From Streptomyces sp. NL15-2K (GTDB taxonomy: Bacteria; Actinomycetota; Actinomycetes; Streptomycetales; Streptomycetaceae), in contig NZ_CP130630.1 in assembly GCF_030551255.1 (NCBI RefSeq), forward strand, positions 5,127,501-5,191,500: a DNA stretch of 64,000 bases, in the 5' to 3' direction. A model generated the notes under the pieces. It saw only the letters and a program-made list of their open reading frames with translations. It did not search any database and was not told where the DNA came from. This document shows positions 32,716 to 41,526 of this stretch, one piece after another. Numbering within the stretch: the first letter of the stretch is position 1; each line of letters begins with the position of its first letter. Made by a program: the position numbers and the translations under genes.

Positions 32716-33862
32716 ATGACTACGTTTCCCGCAGGCGAGCAGACCCACGAGGCTGTGCTTCCTCAGCAGCCTGCTCTGGAATCCGTGGGAGCAGACACCC
32801 CTGGGAGAAGGGACGAAACGGCTCAGGGACACCCCGCCATCGGGCGGGGCACCGGCAGGGAACATGGGCGAGGGGAGACCGACGGGCACGGCACCGAGGC
32901 CCGTCGGCGTCACGCCAAGCACGTTGCCACGGCAGCGGAGGCGGCAGAGAACGGGGGCGGTGACGCTTCCACGCACAATCCGGCGTACGCGGGCGGTGTC
33001 GGCGCAAGCAGGGTCTTCGTCCTCTCCAAGGACGGGAAGCCACTCTGGAACCGGCCTCGCCCTCACCGACGATAAGAAGGAAGTCGACGGGCAAGGAGTT
33101 GTGATCACCGTCAGGCGGGGGTTGGTCTCGGTTGAACTCCAGCACCGCGGTGAACAGATCCGCCTGTGCATGCGGCAGCGCGCGGGCTACCGGCACAGGC
33201 GCCGCTCCGCCAACCGCCGCTACCGAGCACCCCGTCCGGACAACCGGCCCCGTCCAGCAGGATGGCTACCGCCCTCCCTACGCCACCGTGTCGATACCGC
33301 CTACTCCTTGGCGTCTCGCCTCTGCCGCTACGCACCGGTCACTGAAATTCATGTGGAACACGTTGCCTTCGACGTCCACTCCATGAGTACGGGCAGGCCC
33401 TTCGCCGGGGTGGAGTACCAGCGAGGAACTCTGGCCGGGATCGAATCCCGCGCCTACCTCCACGCCAAGTGGAACAGCGCCTGCGCTTACTGCGACGCCA
33501 CGGGCGTGCCCTTGAACGTCGAGCACCTCAGACCCCGCAGCCGAGGGGGCTCAAATCGCATTTCCAACCTCGTCCTAGCCTGCGTCCCCTGCAACAAGGC
33601 CAAGGACAACATGCCCGTCGAGGTCTTCCTCGCCGACCGCCCCGCCCGCCTCGCCCGCCTCGCCCGCCTCGCGAAGATCCTCCGGCAAGCCAGGACACCG
33701 CTCAACGACGCTACCGCGATGAACGCGACCCTCTGGCAGCTTGTAAAGGCGCTGGGGACCCTCGGCAGACCAGTGCATCCCTGGTCGGGTGCGCGCACAA
33801 TGTGGAACCGCGAGGCCATGGGGCTCGACAAGACGCACACGATGGCCTTCCGGTCCGAATGA
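32716..33862 (+). pseudogene. iscB: IscB RNA-guided nuclease relic, frameshifted and deleted
   Basis: IscB is the transposon-encoded ancestor of Cas9. Here the PLMP-domain start (RVFVLSKDGKPL, ending in a stop at 33075) is in one frame. Only a few bases later, in another frame, comes the end of RuvC-I (TGLALTDDKKEV), so the intervening ~60 codons with the catalytic Asp motif are lost. Downstream are the arginine-rich bridge helix (RRRSANRRYRAPR), RuvC-II (IHVEHVAFD) and a complete HNH domain (CAYCDATGVPLNVEHLRPRS ... CVPCNKAK). The frame ends at DKTHT before the RuvC-III Asp. The RuvC site cannot be active. No tnpA is nearby. AAGGAGG precedes the ATG at 32716. An Arg-Leu-Ala tandem expansion follows HNH. 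Confidence 0.85.
32730..33000 (+). ncRNA. candidate omega-RNA of the IscB locus
   Basis: The ~250 bases directly before the IscB N-terminal motif are rich in stems. CCCCGCC / GGCGGGG (32832-32838, 32843-32849, 4-base loop) is followed by CCGACGGGC / GCCCGTCGG (32879-32887, 32899-32907, 11-base loop). The guide-scaffold omega-RNA of IscB elements occupies this position. The same stretch is open as coding sequence from an ATG at 32716 but reads as low-complexity His/Gly/Arg peptide. Confidence 0.5.
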
Positions 33863-33990
33863 GCTCCGTCAACATCTCGGAAAACTGGTTGCTCCGGACC
33901 CTGCAGCTTCTTAGTGTGACTATCACTTCGGAAGGGAGGTGGTTCGGCAGATGAATTCATACCGGACGGAAGAGGTGGCTGCGGGCTAGC
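33863..33990 (+). pseudogene. probable IscB C-terminal remnant
   Basis: After the stop, one frame reads SSVNISENWLLRTLQLL and another reads DYHFGREVVRQMNSYRTEEV before a stop near 33989. These resemble the end of IscB proteins, where an NI-S ... LLQ segment and a Tyr-rich tail close the domain. It suggests a second internal deletion removed RuvC-III and its surroundings. Weak evidence. Confidence 0.35.
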
Positions 33991-34069
33991 GGCCCTTCGC
34001 CCCACACAGTGCGGTGCCGGACCAGCGTGTACGAGATACACGCAGCCGGCCGAATCCAACGCAGTCACC

Positions 34070-34142
34070 CGACCCGCGAGCTCGCCGGTACGTCCGGCCG
34101 GCTCCCCCGCCGTCAGGCGGAGGGACCCGAGCTCGCGGGTCG
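34070..34142. repeat. 15-bp inverted repeat with inner hairpin
   Basis: CGACCCGCGAGCTCG (34070-34084) and its exact reverse complement (34128-34142) enclose a 43-base spacer that itself can fold (CCCCCGCC / GGCGGAGG region). It sits between the IscB relic and the GNAT gene, as an end of the element or as a terminator. Confidence 0.7.
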
Positions 34143-34203
34143 TCTGCGTTCGCGTTCGCCTGCGGCGTCGGAAAACCGAATGCGCCCCGGCCTGGCTGAT
34201 CCT

Positions 34204-34215
34204 TACGCTGAAGTG
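34204..34215 (+). promoter_or_regulatory. -10 element of GNAT gene, leaderless
   Basis: TACGCT (34204-34209) is six bases before the ATG at 34216. Confidence 0.6.
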
Positions 34216-35106
34216 ATGGACTCTGTGCAGGTCAGGCCGATGCGAGAGGACGATCTCCCTTCGGCGGAGCGGGCTTCGGCGGTGACGTTCTCCGAGGCGG
34301 AGCGAACCACCAGACGGGTCAGCGATCCGGAACCCGAGCCGCGGTCGGCGGCTGACTCGAAGCGGTGGATCGACCGGATGCGCTTCTTCCTGAGCGTTGA
34401 CCCGGGAGGGTGCTGGGTCGCGGTCGGTGAGGATGCGGGCGTCGAGAGAGCGGTGGGGTTCGCCATCTCGCAGAATCGCGCGGGTCTGTGGTTCCTCGCC
34501 ACCTATGGAGTGCTGCCCGGCTATCAGGGACAGGGCGTCGGGAAGCGACTGCTGGACGCCGCCCTCGCCCACGCCGGCGGGCGACCGGGCATCTTCTCGT
34601 CCAGCGTCCACCCCGGTGCCACACGTCGGTATCGGATGGCGGACTTCTCGCTCCACCCGCAGATGCGGATGGTCGGCACCGTGGACCGGTCCACGCTCCC
34701 CGTCATCGACGGCCTCGGGGAGGGCCGGGCAGACGACTTCGAGTGGATGGACCAGCTGGACCAGGACCTGCGTGTCGCGGGCCACGGCCCGGACCACGGA
34801 TACATGCTCGGCACGCTGCGGCTGGTCGTATGCCGGGACAGAGCGAGGCCGGGATACGCCTACCTCGACGACCAGGGACAAGCGTCACTGCTGGCCGCCG
34901 CGCACCCGGAGACCGCGCAGAAACTGTTGTGGGAAGCCCTGGCCTCGGCACAGGGGACAACCTTGGTCAACTGCATCACGGCCCCCAACGCGTGGGCGAT
35001 CGATGTCGGGCTGGCCGCACGTCTCGACATCGGCCAGGAAGGCTACATCGCCGTCCGGGGCATGCCTGTTCCGGCGCCCTACCTCGCCAGCGGGCACTTT
35101 CTCTGA
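34216..35106 (+). CDS. tandem-type GNAT acetyltransferase
   Basis: Protein of 296 residues. The first ~150 residues are a GNAT domain with motif A GVLPGYQGQGVGKRLLDAAL. The second half (EWMDQLDQDLRVAGHGPDHGYML onwards) is a degenerate second GNAT domain of the kind seen in double-domain acetyltransferases. The ATG at 34216 is supported by the -10 box exactly six bases upstream; the longer frame from 34009 runs through the palindromic sequence and is not supported. The substrate is unknown. Confidence 0.87.
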   Translation: MDSVQVRPMREDDLPSAERASAVTFSEAERTTRRVSDPEPEPRSAADSKRWIDRMRFFLSVDPGGCWVAVGEDAGVERAVGFAISQNRAGLWFLATYGVLPGYQGQGVGKRLLDAALAHAGGRPGIFSSSVHPGATRRYRMADFSLHPQMRMVGTVDRSTLPVIDGLGEGRADDFEWMDQLDQDLRVAGHGPDHGYMLGTLRLVVCRDRARPGYAYLDDQGQASLLAAAHPETAQKLLWEALASAQGTTLVNCITAPNAWAIDVGLAARLDIGQEGYIAVRGMPVPAPYLASGHFL

Positions 35107-35146
35107 CCTGCCCCCGAGCGAGGCCACCCGGGTGAGGCTCGTCGGC

Positions 35147-35851
35147 TCACGGACTGAGCCGCTCCACCCGCCAGTTCCCGTCCGTCTCCGCCACGTACCG
35201 CAACCGGTCGTGCAGCCGGTTCTCGCGGCCCTGCCAGAACTCCACCGCCTGGGGGGCCACCCGGAAGCCGCCCCAGTGCGGCGGGACCGGGACCTGTTCG
35301 CCCTCCGGGTAGCGGGCGGTCAGCTCGGCGTACGAGGCGTCCAGGTCCGCGCGCGAGGCGATCACCGAGGACTGGGTGCTGGCCCAGGCGCCGAGCTGGG
35401 AGCCGTGCGGGCGGGTGCGGAAGTAGGCGGCGGTCTCGTCCCGGCCGGTGCGGCGGGCGACGCCCGTGACGATGACCTGGCGGGCCATCGGGTGCCAGGG
35501 GAAGAGCAGGGAGACGTACGGGTTCTCGGCGAGGTCGCGGGCCTTGCGGGAGTCGTAGTTGGTGTAGAAGACGAAGCCCTGCTCGTCGAAGTGCTTCAGG
35601 AGCACCGTGCGGGAGCTGGGCCGACCCTCGGCGTCGGCCGTGGAGACGATCATGGCGTTCGGCTCGAAGAGGTGGCCCTCCGTCGCGGCCTGCTTGAACC
35701 AGCGCGCGAACTGCTGGACAGGGGTCGCGGCCAGGTCGGTCTCGGCGAAGCCCTCGGCCCGGTACTGCTTGCGCATCGACGCGGGGTCGGGGGCGGTGGG
35801 GTCCAGGGAGGGGTCGAGAGAGGGATCGAGGGCGGCGTCTCGGTCGGTCAC
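35147..35851 (-). CDS. pdxH: pyridoxamine 5'-phosphate oxidase
   Basis: FMN-dependent oxidase of 234 residues producing pyridoxal 5'-phosphate from the pyridoxine or pyridoxamine phosphate. FMN and substrate motifs are intact: [41 protein letters not shown], and the C-terminal [14 protein letters not shown] with the substrate-binding arginines. The GTG at 35851 is favoured; six bases upstream is CAAGAT, a possible -10 box. The N-terminus has a [10 protein letters not shown] repeat. It is divergent from citrate synthase. Confidence 0.95.
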   Translation of the reverse strand: MTDRDAALDPSLDPSLDPTAPDPASMRKQYRAEGFAETDLAATPVQQFARWFKQAATEGHLFEPNAMIVSTADAEGRPSSRTVLLKHFDEQGFVFYTNYDSRKARDLAENPYVSLLFPWHPMARQVIVTGVARRTGRDETAAYFRTRPHGSQLGAWASTQSSVIASRADLDASYAELTARYPEGEQVPVPPHWGGFRVAPQAVEFWQGRENRLHDRLRYVAETDGNWRVERLSP

Positions 35852-36116
35852 GTCGTCATCTTGCCGTATGCCGGGCGCCGGAGTGGTCCGCGTCACGGTG
35901 GTGGCACTGAGTGCCGCGAGCCCTCCCCAAAGGTGGCACTCGGAGATATGGTGCTGGTGCCATTCCGGTTGGGTGACCGCCTGCCGCAGGGGGCATCACC
36001 GGGGTGACCGCCCAGGACCGCGAGTCTTCGACGTGGGCTTCGAACATGGGGGCTTCGGACGCGACCGTGGATCCGACTGGGTGCCATCTGTCGCACACAT
36101 CACGAGGAGCCGCCTG

Positions 36117-37226
36117 ATGTCCGACTTCGTACCCGGACTCGAAGGAGTCGTCGCGTTCGAGACGGAGATCGCCGAACCCGACAAGGAGGGCGGCGCACTT
36201 AGGTACCGGGGCGTCGACATCGAGGACCTGGTCGGTCACGTCTCGTTCGGCAACGTCTGGGGCCTGCTCGTCGACGGCGCCTTCAATCCCGGCCTGCCGC
36301 CCGCCGAGCCGTTCCCGATCCCCGTGCACTCCGGCGACATCCGCGTCGACGTGCAGTCGGCGCTCGCGATGCTGGCGCCGGTGTGGGGTCTGAAGCCCCT
36401 CCTCGACATCGATGCCGAGCAGGCCCGTGAGGACCTGGCGCGGGCCGCTGTCATGGCCCTGTCGTACGTCGCCCAGTCCGCGCGCGGGCAGGGGCGGCCC
36501 ATGGTTCCGCAGCGGGAGATCGACAAGGCGCAGTCCGTCGTCGAGCGCTTCATGATCCGCTGGCGCGGCGAGCCGGACCCCAAGCATGTGGCGGCCGTCG
36601 ACGCCTACTGGACGTCGGCCGCAGAGCACGGCATGAACGCCTCCACCTTCACGGCCCGCGTCATCGCGTCGACGGGTGCGGACGTCGCGGCCGCGCTCTC
36701 GGGTGCCGTAGGAGCCATGTCGGGCCCGCTGCACGGCGGCGCGCCCTCCCGCGTCCTCGGCATGATCGAGGAGATCGAGCGGACGGGCGACGCGGAGGCC
36801 TACGTCAAACAGGCCCTGGACAAGGGCGAACGCCTGATGGGCTTCGGCCACCGGGTGTACCGCGCCGAGGACCCGCGCGCGCGCGTGCTGCGCCGCACGG
36901 CCCGCGAACTCGGCGCGCCCCGCTTCGAGATCGCCGAGGCCCTGGAGAAGGCGGCCCTGGAGGAACTCCACAACCGCCGCCCGGACCGCGTCCTGGCGAC
37001 GAACGTCGAGTTCTGGGCGGCCATCATGCTGGACTTCGCCGAGGTCCCGGCCCACATGTTCACGTCGATGTTCACCTGCGCCCGTACGGCGGGCTGGTCG
37101 GCGCACATCCTGGAGCAGAAGCGCACGGGCCGTCTCGTGCGCCCGTCCGCCCGCTATGTCGGTCCGGGCACGCGGGATCCCCGCGAGATCGAGGGCTACG
37201 AGGAGATCGCGGACGCCGGCCGCTAG
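36117..37226 (+). CDS. citrate synthase (type II-like, CitA group)
   Basis: Condenses oxaloacetate and acetyl-CoA, or acts as a 2-methylcitrate synthase homologue; 369 residues. Catalytic His motifs EHGMNASTFTARV and GPLHGGAPSRV, then FGHRVYRAEDPRARVL, which carries the conserved arginine and Asp region. The ATG at 36117 has GAGGAG eight bases upstream. The product is shorter than hexameric GltA, like the second citrate synthase of Streptomyces. A 4-carbon versus methylcitrate preference cannot be read by eye. Confidence 0.93.
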   Translation: MSDFVPGLEGVVAFETEIAEPDKEGGALRYRGVDIEDLVGHVSFGNVWGLLVDGAFNPGLPPAEPFPIPVHSGDIRVDVQSALAMLAPVWGLKPLLDIDAEQAREDLARAAVMALSYVAQSARGQGRPMVPQREIDKAQSVVERFMIRWRGEPDPKHVAAVDAYWTSAAEHGMNASTFTARVIASTGADVAAALSGAVGAMSGPLHGGAPSRVLGMIEEIERTGDAEAYVKQALDKGERLMGFGHRVYRAEDPRARVLRRTARELGAPRFEIAEALEKAALEELHNRRPDRVLATNVEFWAAIMLDFAEVPAHMFTSMFTCARTAGWSAHILEQKRTGRLVRPSARYVGPGTRDPREIEGYEEIADAGR

Positions 37227-37243
37227 CCGGGCCCGGGCCCGGC
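37226..37243. terminator. GC palindrome after citrate synthase
   Basis: A perfect 18-bp palindrome of G and C begins at the last base of the stop codon, between two convergent genes. It can form a short hairpin. No T-run. Confidence 0.35.
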
Positions 37244-37305
37244 TGTCGGGGATGCGTCATGCGGGGCTGAGCGGTTCCGCGTGACGCGGCCCGGCGGCCG
37301 GCCCA

Positions 37306-37959
37306 TCAGTCCAGTGCCTCGTCCAGCAGTGCCGCCCACTGGGCGATGACCCGTTCCCGGCGGCCCCGGTCGTCGGTGAGGAGGTTCGCAAGTCCCAGGC
37401 CCCGGGCCATGTCCAGCAGCCCCTGGACCGTTTCGCGGACGCCGGGGCGGGACTCGTCCGCGCCCAGGAGGTCGACCGCGATGCGGTGGGTCTCGCGGCC
37501 TACGCGGGCCTCCAGCTCCGTGACCTGGGGGCGTAGTTGGTCCTCGTTGGAGGCGGCGACCCAGAGGTGGAGGGCGGCCCGGAAGAGGGGGCCGGTGTAG
37601 AGGTCGACGAGGGCCGAGACGACCGCCCGGCGGTCGCCTGTCTCGCCCTGCGGGAACAGGGCGCGCAGGGCTGTCGAGCGTTCCTCCGCCACATACTCGA
37701 CGGCCGCCGTGAAGAGGTCCTCGCGGGTGGGGAAGTGGTGCTGTGCGGCGCCTCTGGAGACGCCGGCGCGTTCGGCCACGACGGCGACCGTGGATCCCGC
37801 CCAGCCGTGTTCGGCGAGGCAGGCCACGGCGGCCTCCAGGAGGCGTTGTCGGGTGGCTCGGCTGCGGTCCTGTTTGGGGACACGGTCGTTGGTGACGCGG
37901 CCGTTGGTGACAGCGGCGCCCGTGTTCACCGCGTCCGTGTTCACCGCGCCCATGTTCAT
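37306..37959 (-). CDS. TetR family regulator of the Atu-like operon
   Basis: Repressor of 217 residues. The N-terminal helix-turn-helix reads AGVSRGAAQHHFPTREDLF (~55-75). The C-terminal helical ligand domain is typical. Its ATG at 37959 overlaps the enoyl-CoA hydratase stop (ATGA); an in-frame ATG at 37968 is an alternative. The first ~25 residues contain repeated GAVNT-like units. As the last gene of the operon it is the prime candidate to bind the palindrome at 47477-47492, sensing an acyl-CoA intermediate. Confidence 0.92.
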   Translation of the reverse strand: MNMGAVNTDAVNTGAAVTNGRVTNDRVPKQDRSRATRQRLLEAAVACLAEHGWAGSTVAVVAERAGVSRGAAQHHFPTREDLFTAAVEYVAEERSTALRALFPQGETGDRRAVVSALVDLYTGPLFRAALHLWVAASNEDQLRPQVTELEARVGRETHRIAVDLLGADESRPGVRETVQGLLDMARGLGLANLLTDDRGRRERVIAQWAALLDEALD

Positions 37960-38702
37960 AGCACCCATGGGGGATCCCGTCGTTCCAGGAAGGCCGCCAT
38001 GCCCTCGCGGGCTTCGGCGGAGGCGAAGAGACGGGACGAGACCGAGGTCAGGTACCCCGCGTCCTCGTCGAAGGCCTCCAGCACCTTGGTCGTGAGCAGG
38101 TGTTTCGTCTCGGCCAGGGCCCAGGGGGCGGCCCGGCGCAGGCCGTCCAGGATGGGGGCCAGGACCTCGTCGACGTCCGCGTTGTCGCCGGCCGTGGTGA
38201 GGAGGCCGATGCGGGCGGCCTCGGTGGCGTCGAAGGTCTCGCCGGTGAGGTAGTAGCGGGCGAGGGCGCGGGGGTCGACGCGGTGCTGGAGGGGGAGCGA
38301 GATCACTGCCGGGGCGACTCCGATGCGGACCTCGGTGAAGGCGAAGGTGGCGGTGTGGGAGGCGGCGGCGATGTCGCAGGCGCCGAGCAGGCCGAGGCCG
38401 CCCGCCCGTACGTGGCCGGTGACGCGGGCCACGACTGGCTTGCGCAGCTTGATGATCCGCCGTAGCAGGGCGACGAGGGCCTTGGGTTTGGGTGGGTCGC
38501 GCAGGTCGGCGCCCGCGCTGAAGGTGTTGCCGGTGTGGGTGAGGACGACGGCGCGTACGTGGCCGTCCTTGTCGCACTGTTTCAACGCGTCCGCCAGCTC
38601 GTGCACGAGTGCGGCCGACAGGGCGTTGCGGTTGTGCGGCGAGTCCAGGGTGAGGGTGGTGATGCCGCGTTCGTGGGTGGCGTGGGTCAGGGCGGCCGTC
38701 AC
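37956..38702 (-). CDS. enoyl-CoA hydratase/isomerase family protein
   Basis: Crotonase-fold enzyme of 248 residues. Oxyanion segments NTFSAGADLRD (~60-70) and GGLGLLGACDIAAAS (~107-121) are present, with the conserved Glu in FAFTEVRIGVAPAVI. It hydrates an unsaturated acyl-CoA or cleaves a hydroxy-acyl-CoA, as AtuE or LiuC does. It overlaps the ligase gene by four bases and the TetR gene by four. Confidence 0.93.
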   Translation of the reverse strand: MTAALTHATHERGITTLTLDSPHNRNALSAALVHELADALKQCDKDGHVRAVVLTHTGNTFSAGADLRDPPKPKALVALLRRIIKLRKPVVARVTGHVRAGGLGLLGACDIAAASHTATFAFTEVRIGVAPAVISLPLQHRVDPRALARYYLTGETFDATEAARIGLLTTAGDNADVDEVLAPILDGLRRAAPWALAETKHLLTTKVLEAFDEDAGYLTSVSSRLFASAEAREGMAAFLERRDPPWVL

Positions 38703-40267
38703 GTGCGCTCCCTGAGTTGGCGGCGGAGGATCTTGCCGGAGGCGGCCCTGGGCACGCCGTCGATGAAGGTGACGTGGCGGACGCGCCTGTAGGGGGCGAC
38801 GCGTTCGGCGACGTACATCATGACCTCTCCTTCGGAGAGGTCGGTGGCGGTGGGCCGGCGGACGACGTAGGCGTGGGGGATTTCGTTGCCGTCGTCGTTG
38901 TAGACGCCGATGACGGCGGCGTCGGCGATGCCGGGGTGGGTGAGGAGCAGGGCCTCGAGTTCGGCGGGGGCGACCTGGAAGCCCTTGTACTTGATGAGCT
39001 CCTTGACGCGGTCGACGACGAACAGCCAGCCGCCCTCGTCCACATGGCCCACGTCTCCGGTGTGCAGCCAGCCGTCCGGGTCGATCATCGCGGCGGTGGC
39101 GTCGGGGCGGCCGAGGTAGCCCTTCATGACCTGGGGGCCGCGGATGAGGATCTCGCCGGACTCGCCGGCGCCGAGGTCCTTGTCGGGGTCGTCGAGGGAG
39201 ACGATGCGCATCTCGGTTCCGGCGATGAGCTTGCCGACGGTTCCGGGGGGCGCGTCGCGCATGGCGTCCACGGGGACGACGTGGGTGCCGGGGGACAGTT
39301 CCGTCATGCCGTAGGCCTGGCCGACCGGGGGCAGGCCGAGCCGCTGGGAGCAGGCGGCGGCGAGCCTGGCGTCGAGGGGGGCGGCGGCGCTGATGATGTA
39401 GTTCAGGGACGACAGGTCGTACTGCGCGACCACGGGGTGCTTGGCGAGGGCCAGGACGATCGGCGGGGCCACGTACAGGCCGGTGATGCGGTGGTTCTCG
39501 ATGGTCGCGAGGAACGTCTCCAGGTCGAAGCGTGGGAGGACCACGACGGTGGCGCCCAGCCTGAGGGGCGCGTTCATGAGCGCGGTCAGGCCGTAGATGT
39601 GGAAGAACGGCAGGACGGCGAGGATGCGGTCGCCGGGGCCGGCCGGCATGACGGGTTCGAGCTGCGCGAGGTTGGTGGCGATCTGCCGGTGGGTGAGCAT
39701 CACGCCCTTGGGGGTGCCGGTGGTGCCGGAGGAGTACGGCAGGGCGGCCACGTCTTCCACGGGGTCGATGGGGACGTGTGGTTCGGGCGCGGCGGAGGCC
39801 AGCATCTCGATGAGGGAGCGGTGTCCGGGGGCGCTGTCGCAGACGAAGATCTCCTCGACCCCGCCGGCGAGTTCGGCGGCCCTGCGTGCCGTCTCCAGCA
39901 GCGGCGAGACGGTGACGATCCAGCGGACGGCGGAGTCGGTGAGCTGCTTGGCGAACTCCTCGGGTGTGGCCAGCGGGTGCACGGTCGTGACGGAGGCCCC
40001 CGCGCGCGTGGCGGCGTAGAACGCGGTCGGGAAGGCGATGGTGTTGGGGCTGTGCAGGGCCAGGACGTCGCCCTTGCGGACGCCTGCCTCGACGAGGGCG
40101 GCGGCTGTCCGCCGGTGGAAGCGGTCGAGCTGTTCGTACGTGAGGGTGGTGCCGTCGGTGCCGTCGATCAGGGCGGGTGCGTCACCGAACTCGGCCGCCC
40201 GGCCGAGAACCGCTTCGTGGATGGGGAGTTCGATGGCTTTGACGTCTGCGTACTCGCTGCGGAACAT
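38699..40267 (-). CDS. acyl-CoA ligase (4-coumarate-CoA ligase-like)
   Basis: AMP-forming ligase of 522 residues. Motif LPYSSGTTGTPKGVMLTH at ~175-192, YGMTELSPG near 310, hinge VDRVKELIKYKGFQVAP near 425, and the catalytic lysine in ASGKILRRQLR at the C-terminus. GAGGAGGAACC precedes the ATG. It activates the pathway's carboxylic acid (the AtuH-like role is inferred). Its position is between the acyl-CoA dehydrogenase and enoyl-CoA hydratase genes. Confidence 0.94.
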   Translation of the reverse strand: MFRSEYADVKAIELPIHEAVLGRAAEFGDAPALIDGTDGTTLTYEQLDRFHRRTAAALVEAGVRKGDVLALHSPNTIAFPTAFYAATRAGASVTTVHPLATPEEFAKQLTDSAVRWIVTVSPLLETARRAAELAGGVEEIFVCDSAPGHRSLIEMLASAAPEPHVPIDPVEDVAALPYSSGTTGTPKGVMLTHRQIATNLAQLEPVMPAGPGDRILAVLPFFHIYGLTALMNAPLRLGATVVVLPRFDLETFLATIENHRITGLYVAPPIVLALAKHPVVAQYDLSSLNYIISAAAPLDARLAAACSQRLGLPPVGQAYGMTELSPGTHVVPVDAMRDAPPGTVGKLIAGTEMRIVSLDDPDKDLGAGESGEILIRGPQVMKGYLGRPDATAAMIDPDGWLHTGDVGHVDEGGWLFVVDRVKELIKYKGFQVAPAELEALLLTHPGIADAAVIGVYNDDGNEIPHAYVVRRPTATDLSEGEVMMYVAERVAPYRRVRHVTFIDGVPRAASGKILRRQLRERT

Positions 40268-40317
40268 GGTTCCTCCTCGCGCGACACGATGCCGATCGGT
40301 AGCCGTCAGTAGCCGGG

Positions 40318-41466
40318 TCAGTACGACTTCGGCAGGCCGAGCGTCTGGTGGGAGACGTAGTTGAGAATCATCTCCCGGCTCACCGGTGCGATACGAGCCA
40401 CGCGCGCGGCCGTTATCAACGAGGCGAGCCCGAACTCGCGGGTGAGGCCGTTCCCGCCGAGGGTGTGCACGGCCTGGTCGACGGCCTTCACGCAGGCCTC
40501 GCCGGCCGCGTACTTGGCCATGTTGGCGGCCTCCCCGGCGCCCGTATCGTCGCCGGAGTCGTACAGGTAGGCGGCCTTCTGCATCATCAGGCGGGCGAGT
40601 TCGAGGTCGATGTGCGCCTGGGCGAGGGGGTGGGCGATGGCCTGGTGGGCGCCGATGGGGGCGTTCCAGACGGTGCGGTCGCGGGCGTAATCGACGGCTC
40701 GGGAGAGCGCGTAGCGGCCCATGCCGATCGCGAAGGCGGCCGTCATGATGCGTTCGGGGTTGAGGCCGGCGAAGAGTTGCAGGAGGCCTGCGTCTTCGTC
40801 TCCTACGAGGGCGTCGGCGGGGAGCCGTACGTCGTCGAGGGTCAGCTCGAACTGCTGCTCCACGGTGTGGAGCTCCATCTCGATCCGGCGCCGCGTGAAA
40901 CCTTCGGCGTCGCGCGGGACGATGAACAGGCTGGGCTTGAGGCGGCCGGTGCGGCCCTCTTTATCGGACACAGTTTCTGTACGGCCGACTATGAGGGTTG
41001 CGTCCGCTACGTCGACGCCGGAGATGAAGACTTTGCGGCCGGTGAGGAGCCAGTCGGCTCCGTCGCGGCGGGCCGTGGTGGTGATGCGGTGGCTGTTGGA
41101 GCCGGCGTCCGGTTCGGTGATGCCGAAGGCCATGGTGGCGGTGCCATCCGCCAGCGCGGGCAGCCAGCGGTGCTTCTGGGCGTCGGTACCGAAGCGGGCG
41201 ATCACCGTGCCGCAGATGGCGGGGGACACGACCATCATCAGGAGGGGGCAGCCTGCGGCGCCGAGTTCTTCGAGGACGATGGAGAGTTCGGCTATACCGC
41301 CACCTCCGCCGCCGTGTTCCTCCGGGAGGTTGACGCCGAGGTAGCCGAGTTTGGCTGCCTCGGACCAGAGTGCTTCTCGGTTGTAGTTGCGGCCGTGGCG
41401 TTTGCCGAGGGCGGCTACGGCTTCTCGTAGGGCCTTGTGTTCTTCGGATTCGGTGGTGGGGGGCAT
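40318..41466 (-). CDS. acyl-CoA dehydrogenase (AtuD/LiuA-like role)
   Basis: Acyl-CoA dehydrogenase of 382 residues, beginning MPPTTESEEHKALREAVAAL. FAD segment MAFGITEPDAGSNSHRITTT and the C-terminal VHTLGGNGLTREFGLASLI are present. It ends REMILNYVSHQTLGLPKSY. The YEGTSQ position is replaced by the RIAPVSRE region, so the catalytic base is not obvious. A run of glycines (HGGGGGGIA) near residue 55 is unusual. It forms the saturated-to-unsaturated step before carboxylation. A Streptomyces-type dispersed palindrome lies upstream. Confidence 0.92.
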   Translation of the reverse strand: MPPTTESEEHKALREAVAALGKRHGRNYNREALWSEAAKLGYLGVNLPEEHGGGGGGIAELSIVLEELGAAGCPLLMMVVSPAICGTVIARFGTDAQKHRWLPALADGTATMAFGITEPDAGSNSHRITTTARRDGADWLLTGRKVFISGVDVADATLIVGRTETVSDKEGRTGRLKPSLFIVPRDAEGFTRRRIEMELHTVEQQFELTLDDVRLPADALVGDEDAGLLQLFAGLNPERIMTAAFAIGMGRYALSRAVDYARDRTVWNAPIGAHQAIAHPLAQAHIDLELARLMMQKAAYLYDSGDDTGAGEAANMAKYAAGEACVKAVDQAVHTLGGNGLTREFGLASLITAARVARIAPVSREMILNYVSHQTLGLPKSY

Positions 41467-41494
41467 GGGGCTCCTTCCCGGGTGCGGGTTGTGT

Positions 41495-41526
41495 GGGGCT
41501 GGTCGCGCAGTTCCCCGCGCCCCTAA
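41495..41526. repeat. Streptomyces dispersed palindrome
   Basis: GGGGCTGGTCGCGCAGTTCC followed by CCGCGCCCCTAA. I remember this as one of the commonest dispersed short repeats of Streptomyces genomes. It sits between carboxylase alpha subunit and ACAD genes and supplies the stop codon of the former. A partial relative is at about 5125-5155. Confidence 0.65.
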
